From Rhabdophis nuchalis (Eukaryota; Chordata; Lepidosauria; Squamata; Natricidae): 64,000 nucleotides of DNA. The notes under the pieces were generated by a model. The model did not search any database and was not told where the DNA came from. It saw only the letters and a program-made list of their open reading frames with translations. Every line of letters starts with the position of its first letter. The first letter of the stretch is position 1. Position numbers and translations under genes: made by a program. The stretch is from NCBI GenBank assembly GCA_039707465.1, contig CM077648.1, forward strand, positions 75,141,119 through 75,205,118. The letters are read 5' to 3'. Below, in pieces: positions 11,161 through 23,378 of the stretch.

Positions 11161-13044
11161 TTGGTAAAGCATACTATTGTCCCAATTCCAAAATTTGGAT
11201 TTTGACCAATGTTAGTAAGGTCAGGGATGTGGGCAGGCGAGTTGCTGATAGTGACCTCTGATTTTGAATGATACATTTATCCTTATCACAGACCTAGGGG
11301 AAACTAGGAGAACATCAAAGTGTTTAAGCTGCAAATTCATAGGCAGTCTAAAAATGTGCTTAAGTAAAGAAGTTAATGACGCCTATGAGATGAGTTTCAA
11401 AGTTTATGTACCATTGTCAGAGGTGTAGTCACTGAATAGCAAGACAAAGAAATCCAGGAATTCAAAGCAAATTCACGGTTCCTTGATAGAGGTCACCTAA
11501 GTCGTTTCCTTCAGCCCTAGCTGAGCCTGCTAGGTTATGTACACTTTTACATGTATAAGCTGAGACCTTTCCAAATTTAGTCAAATTGGCTTGCAGCTAA
11601 TGCTTTAGCTAATGGATTACACACAGCTAATGGTCCATGTAGTTCAGGTTTGTCTCCCCTTGCTTTCTCCAATTTGGGAAACCTCAAAAAACGTGATTGT
11701 TATTGAGATTTCTTGGAGTTAAAGCTCCCTCATCAAACATAATTCCACAGGAAAATTTCTGTAGCAATAGCCAGTCTTTCCATGCCCTATCTAAAATAAC
11801 GAGGGGTTGGAACTAATGCCTTTCACATGCAAAGCACACAAAGGTACAGCTCATTCTGTAATGACTAAATGTAAATGATTGAAAGCTTATAAAATCAGAA
11901 CACATAAGGCCAGGGAAGTAGTGTCTCTTTCTCTTGAGTAATGTGGCTAAAAGCATTCAGATCTTTTATCCATACACATCAAAGTAATTTCTCTTCCCAA
12001 AGAAAATAGACTTTTCTTAGTGTTCATATTATTATGTATTAAAGAAGACTCTTTTAATCACCACTTTCTGTGCATGGCCAAATCAAATTTGACTAACAAT
12101 TTGATCTTTTATCTCTTTGCTTTGATGCTGAATATCTGGATAGCTGAACAAGTGAATGAAAATTGGACTAAAATGTTTAAATGTTTAGGTTTGGTTTAAT
12201 AAATTAATGGATGATACAGTTAGGAAGAGCTGTCATGGAATTAAAAGGTATCTAATAAGGTAATTATAGCACTTTTTCTAATGGAAGTATGAATTGATCT
12301 CTTTCCCAGAACAGCTGGGAATTCTGTCATTGTCTTCCTTTTAAATTTAGCAACTGTGTAATGTTAATAAATTTACATATCAATTAATCTGGAGCATAGT
12401 TCTCTAGTACTTATTCTTACATTTTCATAATGGAAGCAATATGTTTTTAGAAGTAAAAAGGAAAACTTGCATTATCACCTTCCTTGCCAGTATATTCTAG
12501 CTGCACATAGCTAAGGATCCCTCCTAAAATCATTAACAAGCTGCTGTGCTGAAGCATTTGCATAGTTTGTACAGTGCAGTGTTTCAAAATGATCTGGAGT
12601 GGAAATGAATAGATTTTGTTATATCTCTTTTTAAAAAACTGAGGTCTCTGGAGCTAAATGTTTACTTAGCGATTCAGTCAGACATAGCCTGAAACAGACA
12701 TTCCCACCATTTTAATGAGCTTTCTTAGAAATGACATCAGTGCCTCCAATTTTTTTTTTTAAATACCCAAAATTCTGAGACACCCATTGTGCAAGATTTT
12801 AGCAATTCATTTCGAAAGATTTTGCATGAAAATGCTAAAATTTCAGACAAAGCGCAAGCAATATATTGTAAGAGATTACGATTCTCACTTGAAATCTCTA
12901 GGGGTTTTCAGTTAAGACAATTTGGGAATTTTTTAGAATGCTAGAATTTATTGGCTACTAGAAAATTCAAAACTACTTTTGTCAACTCCTTTTAACCACC
13001 AGAGTGAAAATCTCTGTATCAGCTTTTAATGTGAGAAAACAGAG
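11161..13044. other. Intronic spacer
   Basis: AT-rich. I recognise no coding or repeat family in this stretch. Confidence 0.5.
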
Positions 13045-13052
13045 CCTTAAAC

Positions 13053-13187
13053 CAGGGGTCTCCAACCTTTGCAACTTTAAGTCTGAAGGACTTCAGCTCC
13101 CAGAATTCTCCAGCCAGCTTTGCTGGGAGTTGAAGTCTGGGAGCTGAGGTCCTTCAGACTTAAAGTTGCAAAGATTGGAGACCCCTG
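13053..13187. mobile_element. hAT palindromic MITE, 135 bp
   Basis: Nearly perfect inverted repeat starting CAGGGGTCTCCAACC and ending GGAGACCCCTG-like, flanked by the perfect 8-bp duplication ccttaaac (13045-13052, 13188-13195). First of a family of ten copies in the window. Confidence 0.95.
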
Positions 13188-13195
13188 CCTTAAAC

Positions 13196-14834
13196 CATTT
13201 TTCCCAGGACCCCCCTCCCCCCACACCTTTTTTTTGGCACCTTGGGTCTGTTCTCCTGCCTTAGGATAGTGACTTGTTAATTCAAGTGACTGTCCACCTA
13301 TCTTTCAAGAGGTGCCTCATCTGACATTCTCACCTAAGTCTAATGCATGACAGAGAAAAGGGATTTATCACATGTGTTGCCCTCCTGGACATAAAAAAGA
13401 AAAAATGGAAAATGATGAAATGATGGAAAATGCAATTTCCTGACTACTTAGTTTAGAGACATATGGCTAGAGGTTTCAGCCATTCCTCCCTTCCCATTTT
13501 GCTGATAAATCAATCTCATAAGACCCAACCAAAATAAAGCTTCAGTTAAAAAAAAATTCTAAGATATTATAAAGTATATGAAATCCAAGTTACAAAAAAA
13601 TAATACACTATTTTGATAGATGTTTATTTATTTGTCCAATTTATATAGCTGCCCTTCTCACAAACACATGATCCTAGGCAACATATAACAAAGATAAAAA
13701 AACAATAAATATTTTATCGTATTATTAAAGAACATTAAAAATCCAACAAAGCTAAAAAGAAATAACAGGTGATATTATTAATAACAGAGTATATACAATG
13801 ATGCTGGCTTACCATAGTCAGTGAGCACAGGCAGAAGCTCCTATTACCAAATGAAATACAGAGAAAATAAAAATTCTATTGTAGAAAACAATTTGAAATT
13901 ATTCAAAATATTCTACTTAAGAAGAAAAACATGAACAAGGGACAATAAGAATTGACTAGTTTACAAAGTATACAATAATCAAAGGTCTAACACATCAATA
14001 TAGTATCATAAATGTTTACCAATTTCTGCAGAAATTTAAAAAAACCCTCTTTTAAAACAGTGTTCCCTGTTTTTCCTTTCCTTTGAAATTCCAATCAGTT
14101 AATGCTGAGGCTCAGAGATGTTACATCCTATTACTTTCTGACATGAATTCAGTAGTTTCAGTCTCTAGTTTTAAAATAATAGGATTCCCCCCCTCCCCCG
14201 TTCCAGAACCGAGAGGAATTGGATGGGATGTATATGTGTTTATATGCCAAAACTTGTCTTACCTGTATAAATGTGTATTCAGATTCAGATACTGGCTAGT
14301 TGGAAATGTGTGTTGGCTGGGAAGTTGCCTCATAATATTCTTATGTGAGATCTTTTTACAACCATGTCTAGGGCTAAATGGATCATTGGAACATTATTAT
14401 GAGAGAATGACATTATTGCCTACTTAAGTGAGGGGGGAAAACCCCCAGGCATCTTCACATAACAAATCGAATTGAAAAAGAAAATTCCTATCTTGGAATT
14501 TTCCCATGCTTAACTGTGACCTCTAAAGTTCAGATAAATAGATGATTCCCTACCTCTTCGTTTTTAAAATGATCTTAATTGAATGTTTCTCATTAAGATG
14601 TAAGATCAATTCTTTTTCAGCTGGGGATTTACTACTTTGTTTTCAGAATTTTAAAGTATCTTTCATTAAGCTGCCAGTCAAATATACAGAAACGGCACTT
14701 ATGAGAAGCTCAAATACAGAGACTTGCACTGACATTAGAGGAAAAATTGATCCAGCTAATAAGATCTTAATATGTTTTGTATCTCAAAGAATTTGCATGG
14801 TTTCTTTTGTCATATTTAAGGAGGTAATGGAATA
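13196..14834. other. Intronic spacer with an old L2/SINE tail
   Basis: At 13615-13720 a minus-strand tail is visible (tttatttatttgtccaattt ... cctaggcaac). The rest is AT-rich with ORFs (for example 14083-14427) that have no recognisable domain. Confidence 0.45.
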
Positions 14835-14925
14835 ATTTTTTAGTCCTCCTGTGCACCGCCCCGGGTCCCTGTGGGGAGAGGGAGCGGTTAATAAATTCAA
14901 AGTTATTATTATTATTATTACTACT
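14835..14925 (+). mobile_element. L2 LINE 3' tail
   Basis: The signature TGTGCACCGCCCCGGGTCCC is followed by an ATT repeat tail. An AT microsatellite lies just beyond, at 14948-14980. Confidence 0.8.
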
Positions 14926-14947
14926 AGGTATAAAATTTATTACTAGA

Positions 14948-14948
14948 A

Positions 14949-14979
<31 letters not shown>

Positions 14980-14980
14980 T
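14948..14980. repeat. AT dinucleotide microsatellite
   Basis: About 16 AT units. Confidence 0.9.
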
Positions 14981-15929
14981 GCATATGAAGACTTATCCTA
15001 CAACTTGCTTTTTTATTGTATGCTTTGTGTCCTTAGCTTTTTTTTTTGAAACAAAGGTTTTTTAAACAAAAATTTGTTACATATTTGACTTCTTTTTATA
15101 AACAAAGGGTTATAAAAGGGTTTTCCCCTTTCATATCTCTTATACATAGTTCATTTTACATCATATTTCCATTTCAAATTTCAGTCATCTTATTTTCTTT
15201 CCATATTTTCCGATTTAACTTCAGTTTCTTCTTTTTTTTTAATTGAAAAAGTTTTACACAAACAGATTTTTCCCCTTACATACAATATAAATCAAATACA
15301 CGTGCTATACCCCCCCTTTCCCAGCCATCATAATATAAATTTCTCACAATATAACATTATCCGATTATCCCCATCTTCTAAACTAATTATGCAAATATAT
15401 TTCCTTCGCCTAACCACCCTAGCCCTCCCCCACCTCCCATTCCCACTCCCCCTGACTTCCACTATACACCACTCTAGTAATTCCAAATAACCCAGATATT
15501 ATCCTCTCTGTTCACATTGTACCCCTTACTTATCTCCTTATCAGTCTATTCATTCTTACCTAAATTACCTAATAGCTACCTAATATAAAAGTTCTCTCTT
15601 CCAACCTTTTGGTTAAACATTAAGATACATACAAGATAATTTCTTAAGCTCTAAATACCATCTATAAAACATTTTATAAAAGTTCTCCCTTAAATTCTAC
15701 ATTGACAATTTAACCCATATTTTTCCTTATTAATCATTTCAACTTCCATTCATTATCCATGAATCCAGCTCTTAATTATCAATCTGCCCTAAAAGCTACA
15801 GACCCATCGTAAGCACCCGAACCTCCAACATTTTAGTTAAACATTAGAATACATACATGATAATTTCTTAGGCTCTAAATACCCTCTATAAAACATTTTA
15901 TAAAAATTGTACCTTCTTATATCTCAAAA

Positions 15930-16350
15930 CTCATAAACAAATTTCCATTAATAATAAGTTATGTATTTTGTTATTAATATATTGCTCCTATCACCTGTCA
16001 AAACCAAATCCCCATATCCATTTTTTCCAAAGTCTTGATTAGAAAGTTCTAGATCATTCGCTCAGAGGCCTTTTCCACGTCCGAAAACCAGCACTGAAGA
16101 GATCTGCTTATTTTTGTTTAGATAGTCAAGTAAATCTATGAGTTGCCTTACATTCTCCTTCATGTGTCTACCTTCGATAAATCCTGCTTGATCATGATGA
16201 ATTACCTCTTAAATAACTGGCATCAAACTGTTGGCATACTTAACAGAATTTTTTTAGTCTGTAATCAAAAGAGATATTGGTCTATAATCCTCTAAGTTCT
16301 TAGGACCATATTCTTAGGTATCAGCGATATAAAAACCGCTTGCCATGAGG
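15930..16350 (-). pseudogene. L1 ORF2 reverse transcriptase fragment
   Basis: Minus-strand translation gives VFISLIPK, then DYRPISLL, then HHDQAGFIEGRHMKENVRQ, then in another frame a DVEKA segment and FLIKTLEKMD. These are consecutive motifs of L1 ORF2 reverse transcriptase. Several stops and a frameshift interrupt it. It directly abuts ORF1. Confidence 0.82.
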
Positions 16351-17740
16351 AAGATGTTTTGCCTCCTTGTTGTATTCTTTCTCCACCAAACTAATCTTCA
16401 ATCCTGTTCCTCCCTTGGCTTCTACTTGCTTCTTTCTTTTATCTTTCTTAACTCGTTGGGTTTGGGGCCTCCTCTGCTTCTGCATTTTTTGAATTTGTCT
16501 AGTGATAGACCTGGTTTCACGTTGCTCATCTGATTTAAGCATTGGCATTTCAACAATTCCCTCTATAACAGTCTTTGATGATTCCTCCAGAGTAGAACTT
16601 AAAAGATGTCCAAGAGAATCCAGCTGAGAGCCACCTGCAGCACCATAGGTTTTCTTTTCTTTTTGCAGCTGTATTTGTTCTTCTGTCTCTTTTTCAGACT
16701 GCTTCTGCTCTTCAATCTCAATATCTGTTGGTGCAGATGTACGTGAAGGTGTGATGCTTGCCTTCAATACTTCATAATAAAATTCTTTTGCTTTATCTAA
16801 GGTATTCAAACGATAACTCACACCTTCATATCTTGGTATAATACCCGTTGGAACATCCCACCTATATTGTATCTGTCTTTTCTTCAATTCTGCTACCAAA
16901 AATCCAAAATCCCTTCTAGACTTTAACATCGCTGGTGGTAACTCCTTAAAAACACCAATCTGATTTCCATCTATTTGAAGAGCAGAGTAAAAAGACTTCT
17001 GCAAAATATCATTTCTAAGTCTTCTATCAGTAAAATATATAACCACATCTCTTGGTAATTGTCTTTGTAGTGCTGCTTGTGAATTTACTCTGTAAATTTT
17101 ATCAATATTAAAAAAAATCTCATCGGAATCATCCAATTTCAGTAATGTAGACAATGCGTCCGCACAAATTCTCCTAATATCTTCTCTAGGATTCTCCCTT
17201 ATTCCCCTCAGTCTGATAGCAGATTCCATCGATCTAAATTTCAACATAATTATTTCATTATCAATCCTTTGTATTTCTCCAACAAGTTTCGCAAAATTTA
17301 AATCAGATTCTTTCATTTTAGTTTCCAGGTCCAAAGCCAGCTGTTCAACTTTGTTATCCACCTTAATCACAACATCAGACAAACCCTTAGCTATTATTTG
17401 TAAAAAAAAATTCAAGCTGTTCATATTTATCCATATTATCCTGGACCATTTCCTTAATTTCTTTAAGTTCTTTACCTATAAGGTTTTTCAAATCCTGAAG
17501 ACTTATTATCTCTATCTGCTGTTGCAGGGCTGCGCCAGCTGGGGGACCTCCTTGCTTCATTGCCATGCTTATAAAACAATCTTCTTCCCAGGTTTTCACA
17601 GAATACTCTTCAAGATAGACCAAATTATATATTAACTGACTATTTCTCTTACTTGCTGTCTCCTTTCGCTTTCCGCCAAAGTAAGATACTTTATAACAAG
17701 CTGGAATACACAAACCGGTTAACTTTCGTTTCCTTTTCAC
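16321..17740 (-). pseudogene. L1 ORF1p, frameshifted and C-terminally fused
   Basis: The predicted protein resembles the L1 ORF1 RNA-binding chaperone. An N-terminal part (17740-17387) ends in a heptad-like segment. A 367-codon frame follows with a short coiled coil (about residues 15-60), an RRM-like region with LRGIRE and RDVVIYFTDRRLRND, a C-terminal domain with LKSRRDFGFLVAEL, and a long basic tail rich in Lys, Arg and Gln. The two frames overlap at a homopolymer (17401-17409), so a one-base length change there probably broke one ORF. The last codons before the stop at 16321 read ORF2 sequence out of frame, so the original C-terminus is lost. Confidence 0.82.
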
Positions 17741-17744
17741 TGGA

Positions 17745-18246
17745 GATTAACACCATTTTTGTTTCCTTTCAGCTTTCTGCTGAAGATTAACGCCATCTTA
17801 AGTCCTTTGTTCTAAATGCTTTATTCCAAGTCCATACCATTCAGGTTTAACACTGCTATTATTTAAGAAATTCACGAACTTTGAATACTTGCGATTAATA
17901 CGATTAGAGCAGGGTGTTTTCTTGGCTTGCTTGGAGTGTGGATTGAAGGTTGAGAACGACGCCTTGCTCCGCTATTTTGTAGCGAAGTTTCCCAGAAGTC
18001 CGGAACTAAGTAGCTGCCTAAAAAGGGAGTCCCACCTTGCCCGCACCCCAGAGGAAAAAAAAACCTTCTGGGACACCCCGCAAGGGACTCTACCCAAACG
18101 GCGCTAGCTCTCTCACAAGCTCCTTGGGAGCTTGGAGTTTTCCGAGGCGTTTTGATGGTTTAAAAACGCCTCTACAGGCGACTGGGTTGGCAGGCTCGAA
18201 AAAACCTGCCGGCAGCGTCCGCAACTCAACCGGAAGTCCATTTTCT
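17745..18246 (-). promoter_or_regulatory. L1 5' UTR (CpG-rich)
   Basis: This GC-rich block, in otherwise AT-rich DNA, lies directly upstream of L1 ORF1 on the minus strand. L1 elements carry an internal promoter there. Promoter function is inferred from position and composition only. Confidence 0.55.
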
Positions 18247-18343
18247 TCTTAATATATAAACAATATCATTATTTGCCTCTCCAAGTTATTCAAATTTAAC
18301 ATTTCATTTCCTTCTATTATTCTGTTTTACTGTCAATAACATA

Positions 18344-19866
18344 CCGTGTTTCCCTCAAAATACATGTCCAGCTAATAAGACCAATCGGGCTTTTCAAAGC
18401 ATGCACCACAATAAGCCCTCCCCCCAACTATTTAAGTGCAAAAAGAGCCTGCCACAAAAACAGTGGCAAGCCAGCAATGTGATCACCCTCCCGCCTGTTC
18501 CCTCTCATGCAAAAAAACCCCGCCCACCCCACCTCTATTGTAAAGGCAGCCTGCCTGCTTCCCTTCGCTGCTCTCCCCTTGTAAAAAAAACCTCATGAAA
18601 CCTCACGAGTTCAACTCATAAGGTTTTTTTACAAGGGGAATCCCTGGATGAAAGGGCGAGGAGTGCAGCTGGGCTGGACAGGTAAGAGGCGCGCCTCACT
18701 TCTCCCCCACCCCTACCCCTCGCTAAAGAGAGGGCAGGGAGGGGAAGCAGGCAGCCTGCCTTTACAATTAGGGTGGGGTGGGCAATGTTGGGCTGCAAGG
18801 CGCGCCTCTTACCTTTCCAGGTCTGCCGTGGTCCTCGCCATTCTGTCCAGGGAAGCCCTTGGTTAAAAAAAATACCCTTGTCATGAGTTCAAGAAGTTTG
18901 ATAGAACTCATGAGAAGGGTGTTTCGTTTTTTTTAACCAGGGGCTTCCCTGGACACAATGGTGAGGACCGTGGCAGACCTGGAAAGGTAAGAGGCACGCC
19001 TTGCAGCCCAACACTGCCCACCCTATCCCAATTGTAAAGGCAGCCTGCCTGCTTCCCTTCCCCTCTGTCCCATTAGCAAGGAATGAGAGGGGGGGGGAGG
19101 GAGAAGCAAGGCATGCCTTTTACCTTTTAAGCTCCGTTGTGTTCCTCGCCATTGTGTCCAGGGAAGCCCCTGGTTAAAAAAAACCCCTTCTCGTGAGTTC
19201 TATCAAACTTCTTATTTATTTTTTAATTTTATTTTAATTCGATTTATATCCCGCCCTTCCCCACGAGGGACCAAAGCATTGAACTTGTGAGAAGGTTTTT
19301 TTTTACCAGTGGCTTCCCTGGACAAAATAATGAGGAACGCAACGGAGCTTGAAAGTTAAGAGGCGCGGCATGGCCCAACACTGCCCACCTCACCACAATT
19401 GTAAAGGCAGCCTGCCTGCTTCCCTTCCTCGCCATCCCTTTAGTGAGGAATGAGAGGTGAGAGAGGGGAGAGAAGCAAGGTGCACCTTTTACCTTTCAAA
19501 CTCCATCGTGTTCCTCGCTATTGTGTCCAGGGAAGCCACTGGTAAAAAAAAAAAAACTTCTCACGAGTTCAAGAAGTTTGATAGAACTCGCAAGAAGGTT
19601 TTTTTCCCCACAAGTGGCTTCCCTAGACACAATAGCGAGGAACGCGACTTAGCTTGAAAGATAAAAGGCATGCCTTGCTTCTCCCTCCCCCCCCTCTCAT
19701 TCCTTGCTAATGGGACAGAGGGGAAGGGAAGCAGGCAGGCTGCCTTTACAATTGGGATTCTCGCCTGCCCCAGAAAATAATAAGCCCTCCCCCTCTAATA
19801 AGCCCAAGGCCATATTTCGTGGGTCAAAAAAATGTAAGACCCTGTTGTATTTTCAGGGAAACACAG
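18344..19866. mobile_element. Large TIR element with internal hairpins, 1523 bp
   Basis: The termini CCGTGTTTCCCTCAAAATA and TATTTTCAGGGAAACACAG are inverted repeats flanked by TA on both sides, as in Tc1/mariner-like elements. The interior holds at least four long foldbacks (loops near 18600, 18900, 19210 and 19575) made of inverted copies of one unit (TTAAAAAAAACC...GGGGCTTCCCTGGACA...). It has no transposase ORF. A smaller relative lies at 47525-47734. Confidence 0.8.
19208..19276 (-). mobile_element. L2 tail inserted in a hairpin loop of the TIR element
   Basis: Minus-strand L2 3' tail: tttattttttaattttattt followed by tatatcccgcccttccccac. It replaces the loop of one internal foldback of the surrounding element. 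Confidence 0.7.
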
Positions 19867-21237
19867 TATATCCTCAAATTTAATTTTGTATAGTAAACAT
19901 TTCTCTTAGGTAATTAGCCACAATTAATTGTGTAAATCTGATTCCCATACATCATATTAATTATATACCATTGGCAATATTATTATATTTCATTCTATTC
20001 TATTAGTAAATCTTTTTCCTTCTTTCCTCCTTTCAACCATTTTCTCTTAGTCTCTCAGGAACTCCACTCAGGATCTCTTATATTCTCTTATTTTCCCCCA
20101 TTTGCCTATTTTTTTGCTTTTTCTTGTTTTTGTAATTTCTATATTTTTCGTTCCCATTCTTTTTTCTCCTTTTAGTTCTATCATTTTAGTAACTGGCCCA
20201 GCTTTCCCCCCAGTCTTTCCCCATTATTCCCACCTTTGCTGTTTAATTGTCCCTTTTTGGGCCACTTCCCCTTTCTCCCCTTTTGGTGTGTCATTCTAAA
20301 TCCCAATACAATCATCTGAGGGTTTTTTTCTTTTTCAATCTCTTTTTCTTCTGTAGCATCTATTTGTTCTTCATTTACTTCCTTTTCATCTCCTTTTCTC
20401 CTCCACCTTGTTCTAAGTGTTCCTTCTGAGTTTCCACTTTTTCTTTACCATTTAGCATTTCACATGCATTTTTTGAGCATATCAAGTACTTCATATCCTT
20501 ATCTTGCTTCAGTCAAGGTCAAATCTGCAGCTGTATTTTCTCTGTTATTTTCTATAAGTCTTGTAGTATCCTCTTCTCATCAGTAGATGTCTTTCTCTCT
20601 GCAGTACACAGTATGTTCTAATCAGCTGTCTGTCAAAAGCTGTCAAAATCCGTATTTAATTCACAAAAAAATAGAAAAAGGTAGAAAAAGAAAGAAAGGA
20701 ATCCCCCCCCCCCCCCGAGTTCTTTTATTATTTTCAATGTTTCCAGATCCCAATTTGGGAACAAAAATCTTCTAGGGCTTTCTGTTTTAGTCTCCACCCT
20801 TTTTTCACTCCGTTAAATCCCCTGTCGCCAGATAGCCATTAATTTCCGCTCCGGGTCTTTTTAAATCCAATTTTAAAGTTTCTTTACCTTGGGTTGATCA
20901 CTGTTTCACCCAGGTCCAATGCTTTGTTCCAGCACTGCTCCTGCTCAAATAGCTTGGTTCAGTTGCCCAAACTCTGAAGGGGCCATTTGCAAGGTCACTG
21001 CTGCTCCACTGTCAGTTTGGAGAACTTTATCTCCGACATTTCGAGGAACTGCCAGTTCCTCTTTGGTCGTCGAGATGCTTCTCCTTTTTTCCCTGTTCCT
21101 CCAGAACAATTCTGACCCGAAGGTCCCTGGCAGCAGTTTGTCTGGTTGGGTTTTCGTGGAGCCCAACAGAGCTCTGCTATTTCCCAACCTCTCTCATCGC
21201 GGCGCTTCCGGCTTCCCTCAGTCCTTAGCTTCTTAAT

Positions 21238-21727
21238 GATAAAGTTACAGACTTTTGACTGTTAAAGCAATTTGTGTTTATAGCACTTTTTGCATGCATG
21301 CAAAACAACAATGATGACACTCCAGCAGATGTTGAGGGCTATTATGCAGGTTCAGATGAGAGAAGACTTGATAAATAGAAGATTCTAGTTTTTATAGAGT
21401 AGGTTATGACATCATATTAATCACCACCCCCATCCCAAGTTGATGGCTAGAATATGTGATAGGTATTGATGCACCAGCTGTGGTTTCTGTTACTTGGGAA
21501 GATTGTAAACACAGGCAGGCTGAAAATAAGCTAGGGCCAGAAGAAAAGAATACTGCATTGAAAGCACTTGGAGCTATAGATATAGCTTTTGTTATCTATA
21601 ATCTTGCAGATAGGCAGATAATAGAGACCAAATTTCAGTATGTACACAACAATTGTATAGCCACAATTTTAACCGTGTCTATTATTTTATTAGTGGATGG
21701 ACTTTTACACATGTAAAGATTAGAATA
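21238..21727. other. Intronic spacer
   Basis: No gene or repeat recognised. The 86-codon ORF at 21456 has no recognisable domain. Confidence 0.5.
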
Positions 21728-21868
21728 ACAAAATAACAGAGATGGAAGGGACCTTGGAAGTCTTCTAGTCCAATCCCCTGCTCAAGCACTTTATACTTTA
21801 TACCATTTCAGACAAATGGCTGTCCAATCTCTTCTTAAAAACCTTCATTGATGGAGCACTGAAGGCAA
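21728..21868 (-). mobile_element. CR1 LINE 3' end
   Basis: Minus-strand CR1 3' UTR: agatggaagggaccttggaa, then ccatttcagacaaatggctg. Only the last coding residues and UTR are present. Confidence 0.85.
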
Positions 21869-22522
21869 ATTAGGGTTAAGTCTCTGTGCAGAGCATTTAC
21901 ACTTACATGTAATCCTCAATTGATGGAGGCAATCGGGAGGCTGCAGTCCCAGTTGCCATTGTTAACTCCCATGCTAATTAGATAAGGCAACTTCCTGCTG
22001 GCTTCCCCAGAACCAAAATCAGGAAGTTATAAGTCCCAGGCCAGCAGGCAGGTAGTGGCTATTGCCAAGTGGGAAAGGAGTGAACAAGATGCAGGAGGGG
22101 CTCTGGGAGGGTACAAAAGAATCTGAGGGAGAGTCAGAGAGTGTGTGGGGCTGTGAGGGGACCATAACAAGGTGTGAGTCAGGAAGGGTTTGAGAAGATG
22201 CGAGGGGAGGGTCAGAAAGGACACACAGAAGTGCAAGGGAATACTAGCTCTATCTTTATTGTAAAATTATATTAACAGAATCTTGCAAGAGTGAACCTAT
22301 ATCTTCCTTTCCTTTTACTTTCTGGAAAAATAGGGAGGGTCCTTCTGAAACATTTCTCATTCCTCCTGTGGGGTGAATTATCTTTTACGCACCAGTTGTC
22401 CAGTCTGCAGCTCTTGCTCCTATCTTCCAAGTAATTTCCACATACCATTACAAGGTCAGTCTCCCAAGAGACTTTGTACAAAATCTTTACCATTTTATAT
22501 ACACACATATGCTCCAGGGACA
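21869..22522. other. Unclassified, possibly repetitive
   Basis: 21900-22250 contains purine-rich text (gggagagtcagagagtgtgt) that looks repetitive, but no family could be assigned. 22260-22520 shows nothing recognisable. Confidence 0.35.
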
Positions 22523-23378
22523 TGATGGCTCAGTGGCTAAGACGCTGAGTTGATTGACGCTTGTTGATCAGAAGGTCAGCAGTTCAGCGGTTCAAATCCC
22601 TAGTGCTGCGCAAAGGAGTGAGGTCCCGTTACTTGTCCCAGCTTCTGCCAACCTAGCAGTTCAAAAGCATGTAAAAATGCAAGTAGAAAAATAGGGACCG
22701 TCTTTGGTGGGAAGGTAACAGCGTTCTGTGACCTTTTAGCATTTAGTCATGCCACATGACCACAGAGACGTTTAGCCAACGACCATGGAGACGTCTTTGG
22801 ACAGCGCTGGCTCTTTAGCTTTGAAACGCCCCCCTAGAGTCAGGAACCACTGTTAGCAACTCTGGGTTCAGAACCAGTGTTACAACTCTGGTCCCGTAAC
22901 CAGTGTTAGGGGTAACAAACACCCCTGTTTGAAAATGATGCGGAATAGTATAATACACCGGACAGTAAAGAGATACGTTGCTTTAACCACAAACAAACTC
23001 TAAAAACTCTAATAGTAAGAAAATAAATAGTCTTTACTTTGTAACAACTAAAGTACTTCTTCCGACTAACTTCTCAAACAATAACAGTCCTTCACCAAAA
23101 CACAGAGTTATCTTACAGTGATGCAAAACAAATACTTCTTCAGTCTTCAGTCTTTAGCTTCAGCACAGGAATCAAAAGGAATCGAAAAGGGAATGGACTG
23201 TGTTCCTGAGCTTCCTTTATGGTAGAGCTGAGAATCACAGCCAATTAAAATTCAACACAGTTCTTAAAGCTACATAACTCCTTAAGAACATAGGCTCATA
23301 TATATTGTCAACCCAATATAAGGCTGAATATCCTAACAACCACTAGCATATATGTGAAAGGGGAACCTTTACTTTATA
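22523..23378 (+). mobile_element. Sauria SINE split by a solo LTR
   Basis: The SINE head has an A box (tggctcagtgg, 22526-22536) and B box (ggttcaaatcc, 22589-22599). Its body (cccgttacttgtcccagctt, ggtgggaaggtaacagcgtt, cacatgaccacagagacg) continues to 22850. After the LTR it resumes at 23344 with tagcatatatgtgaaagggg and an aacctttacttta tail related to RTE/Bov-B LINE ends. This SINE type is characteristic of squamates. Confidence 0.93.
22851..23338. mobile_element. Solo LTR, 488 bp
   Basis: The insertion starts TGTTAG and ends CTAACA, a short inverted repeat with TG...CA ends. It is flanked by a perfect 5-bp duplication accac (22846-22850 and 23339-23343), inside a Sauria SINE. Near the start a unit containing aaccagtgttac is repeated about three times. 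There is no internal coding region, consistent with LTR-LTR recombination. The parent family (Gypsy-like or ERV) is undetermined. Confidence 0.82.

Larger units (their letters stand above)
15030..18246 (-). mobile_element. L1-type LINE, internally deleted (L1 copy 1)
   Basis: Read on the minus strand, a GC- and CpG-rich leader (18246 to about 17745) opens with a GGACTTCCGGTT-like start. An ORF1 follows (17740-16350), then a short reverse-transcriptase piece (16350-15930) and an AT-rich 3' region ending at a T-run near 15040. Most of ORF2 is absent, including the endonuclease and the YADD region. An imperfect 80-bp direct repeat sits in the 3' region (15610-15685 and 15828-15908). Confidence 0.8.
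18247..21237 (-). mobile_element. L1-type element (copy 2), split by a TIR element
   Basis: A pyrimidine-rich region (19867-20800) and a GC-rich leader-like end (20820-21237, with GGTGCCTGGC-like and CGCGGCGCTTCCGG text) match the organisation of the L1 5' part in minus orientation. T-rich 3'-like sequence at 18247-18341 is continuous with the text after 19867. No coding domain was identified. Assignment rests on composition, orientation and similarity to the neighbouring copy. Confidence 0.5.

Noticed and set aside
16345..17635. Plus-strand ORFs at 16345 and 17351
   Set aside because: Shadows of L1 ORF1 and its leader on the minus strand.
18841..19640. CRISPR-like array
   Set aside because: The repeats alternate in orientation and form hairpins within a TIR element. 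There are no regular direct repeats with unique spacers, and the genome is vertebrate.
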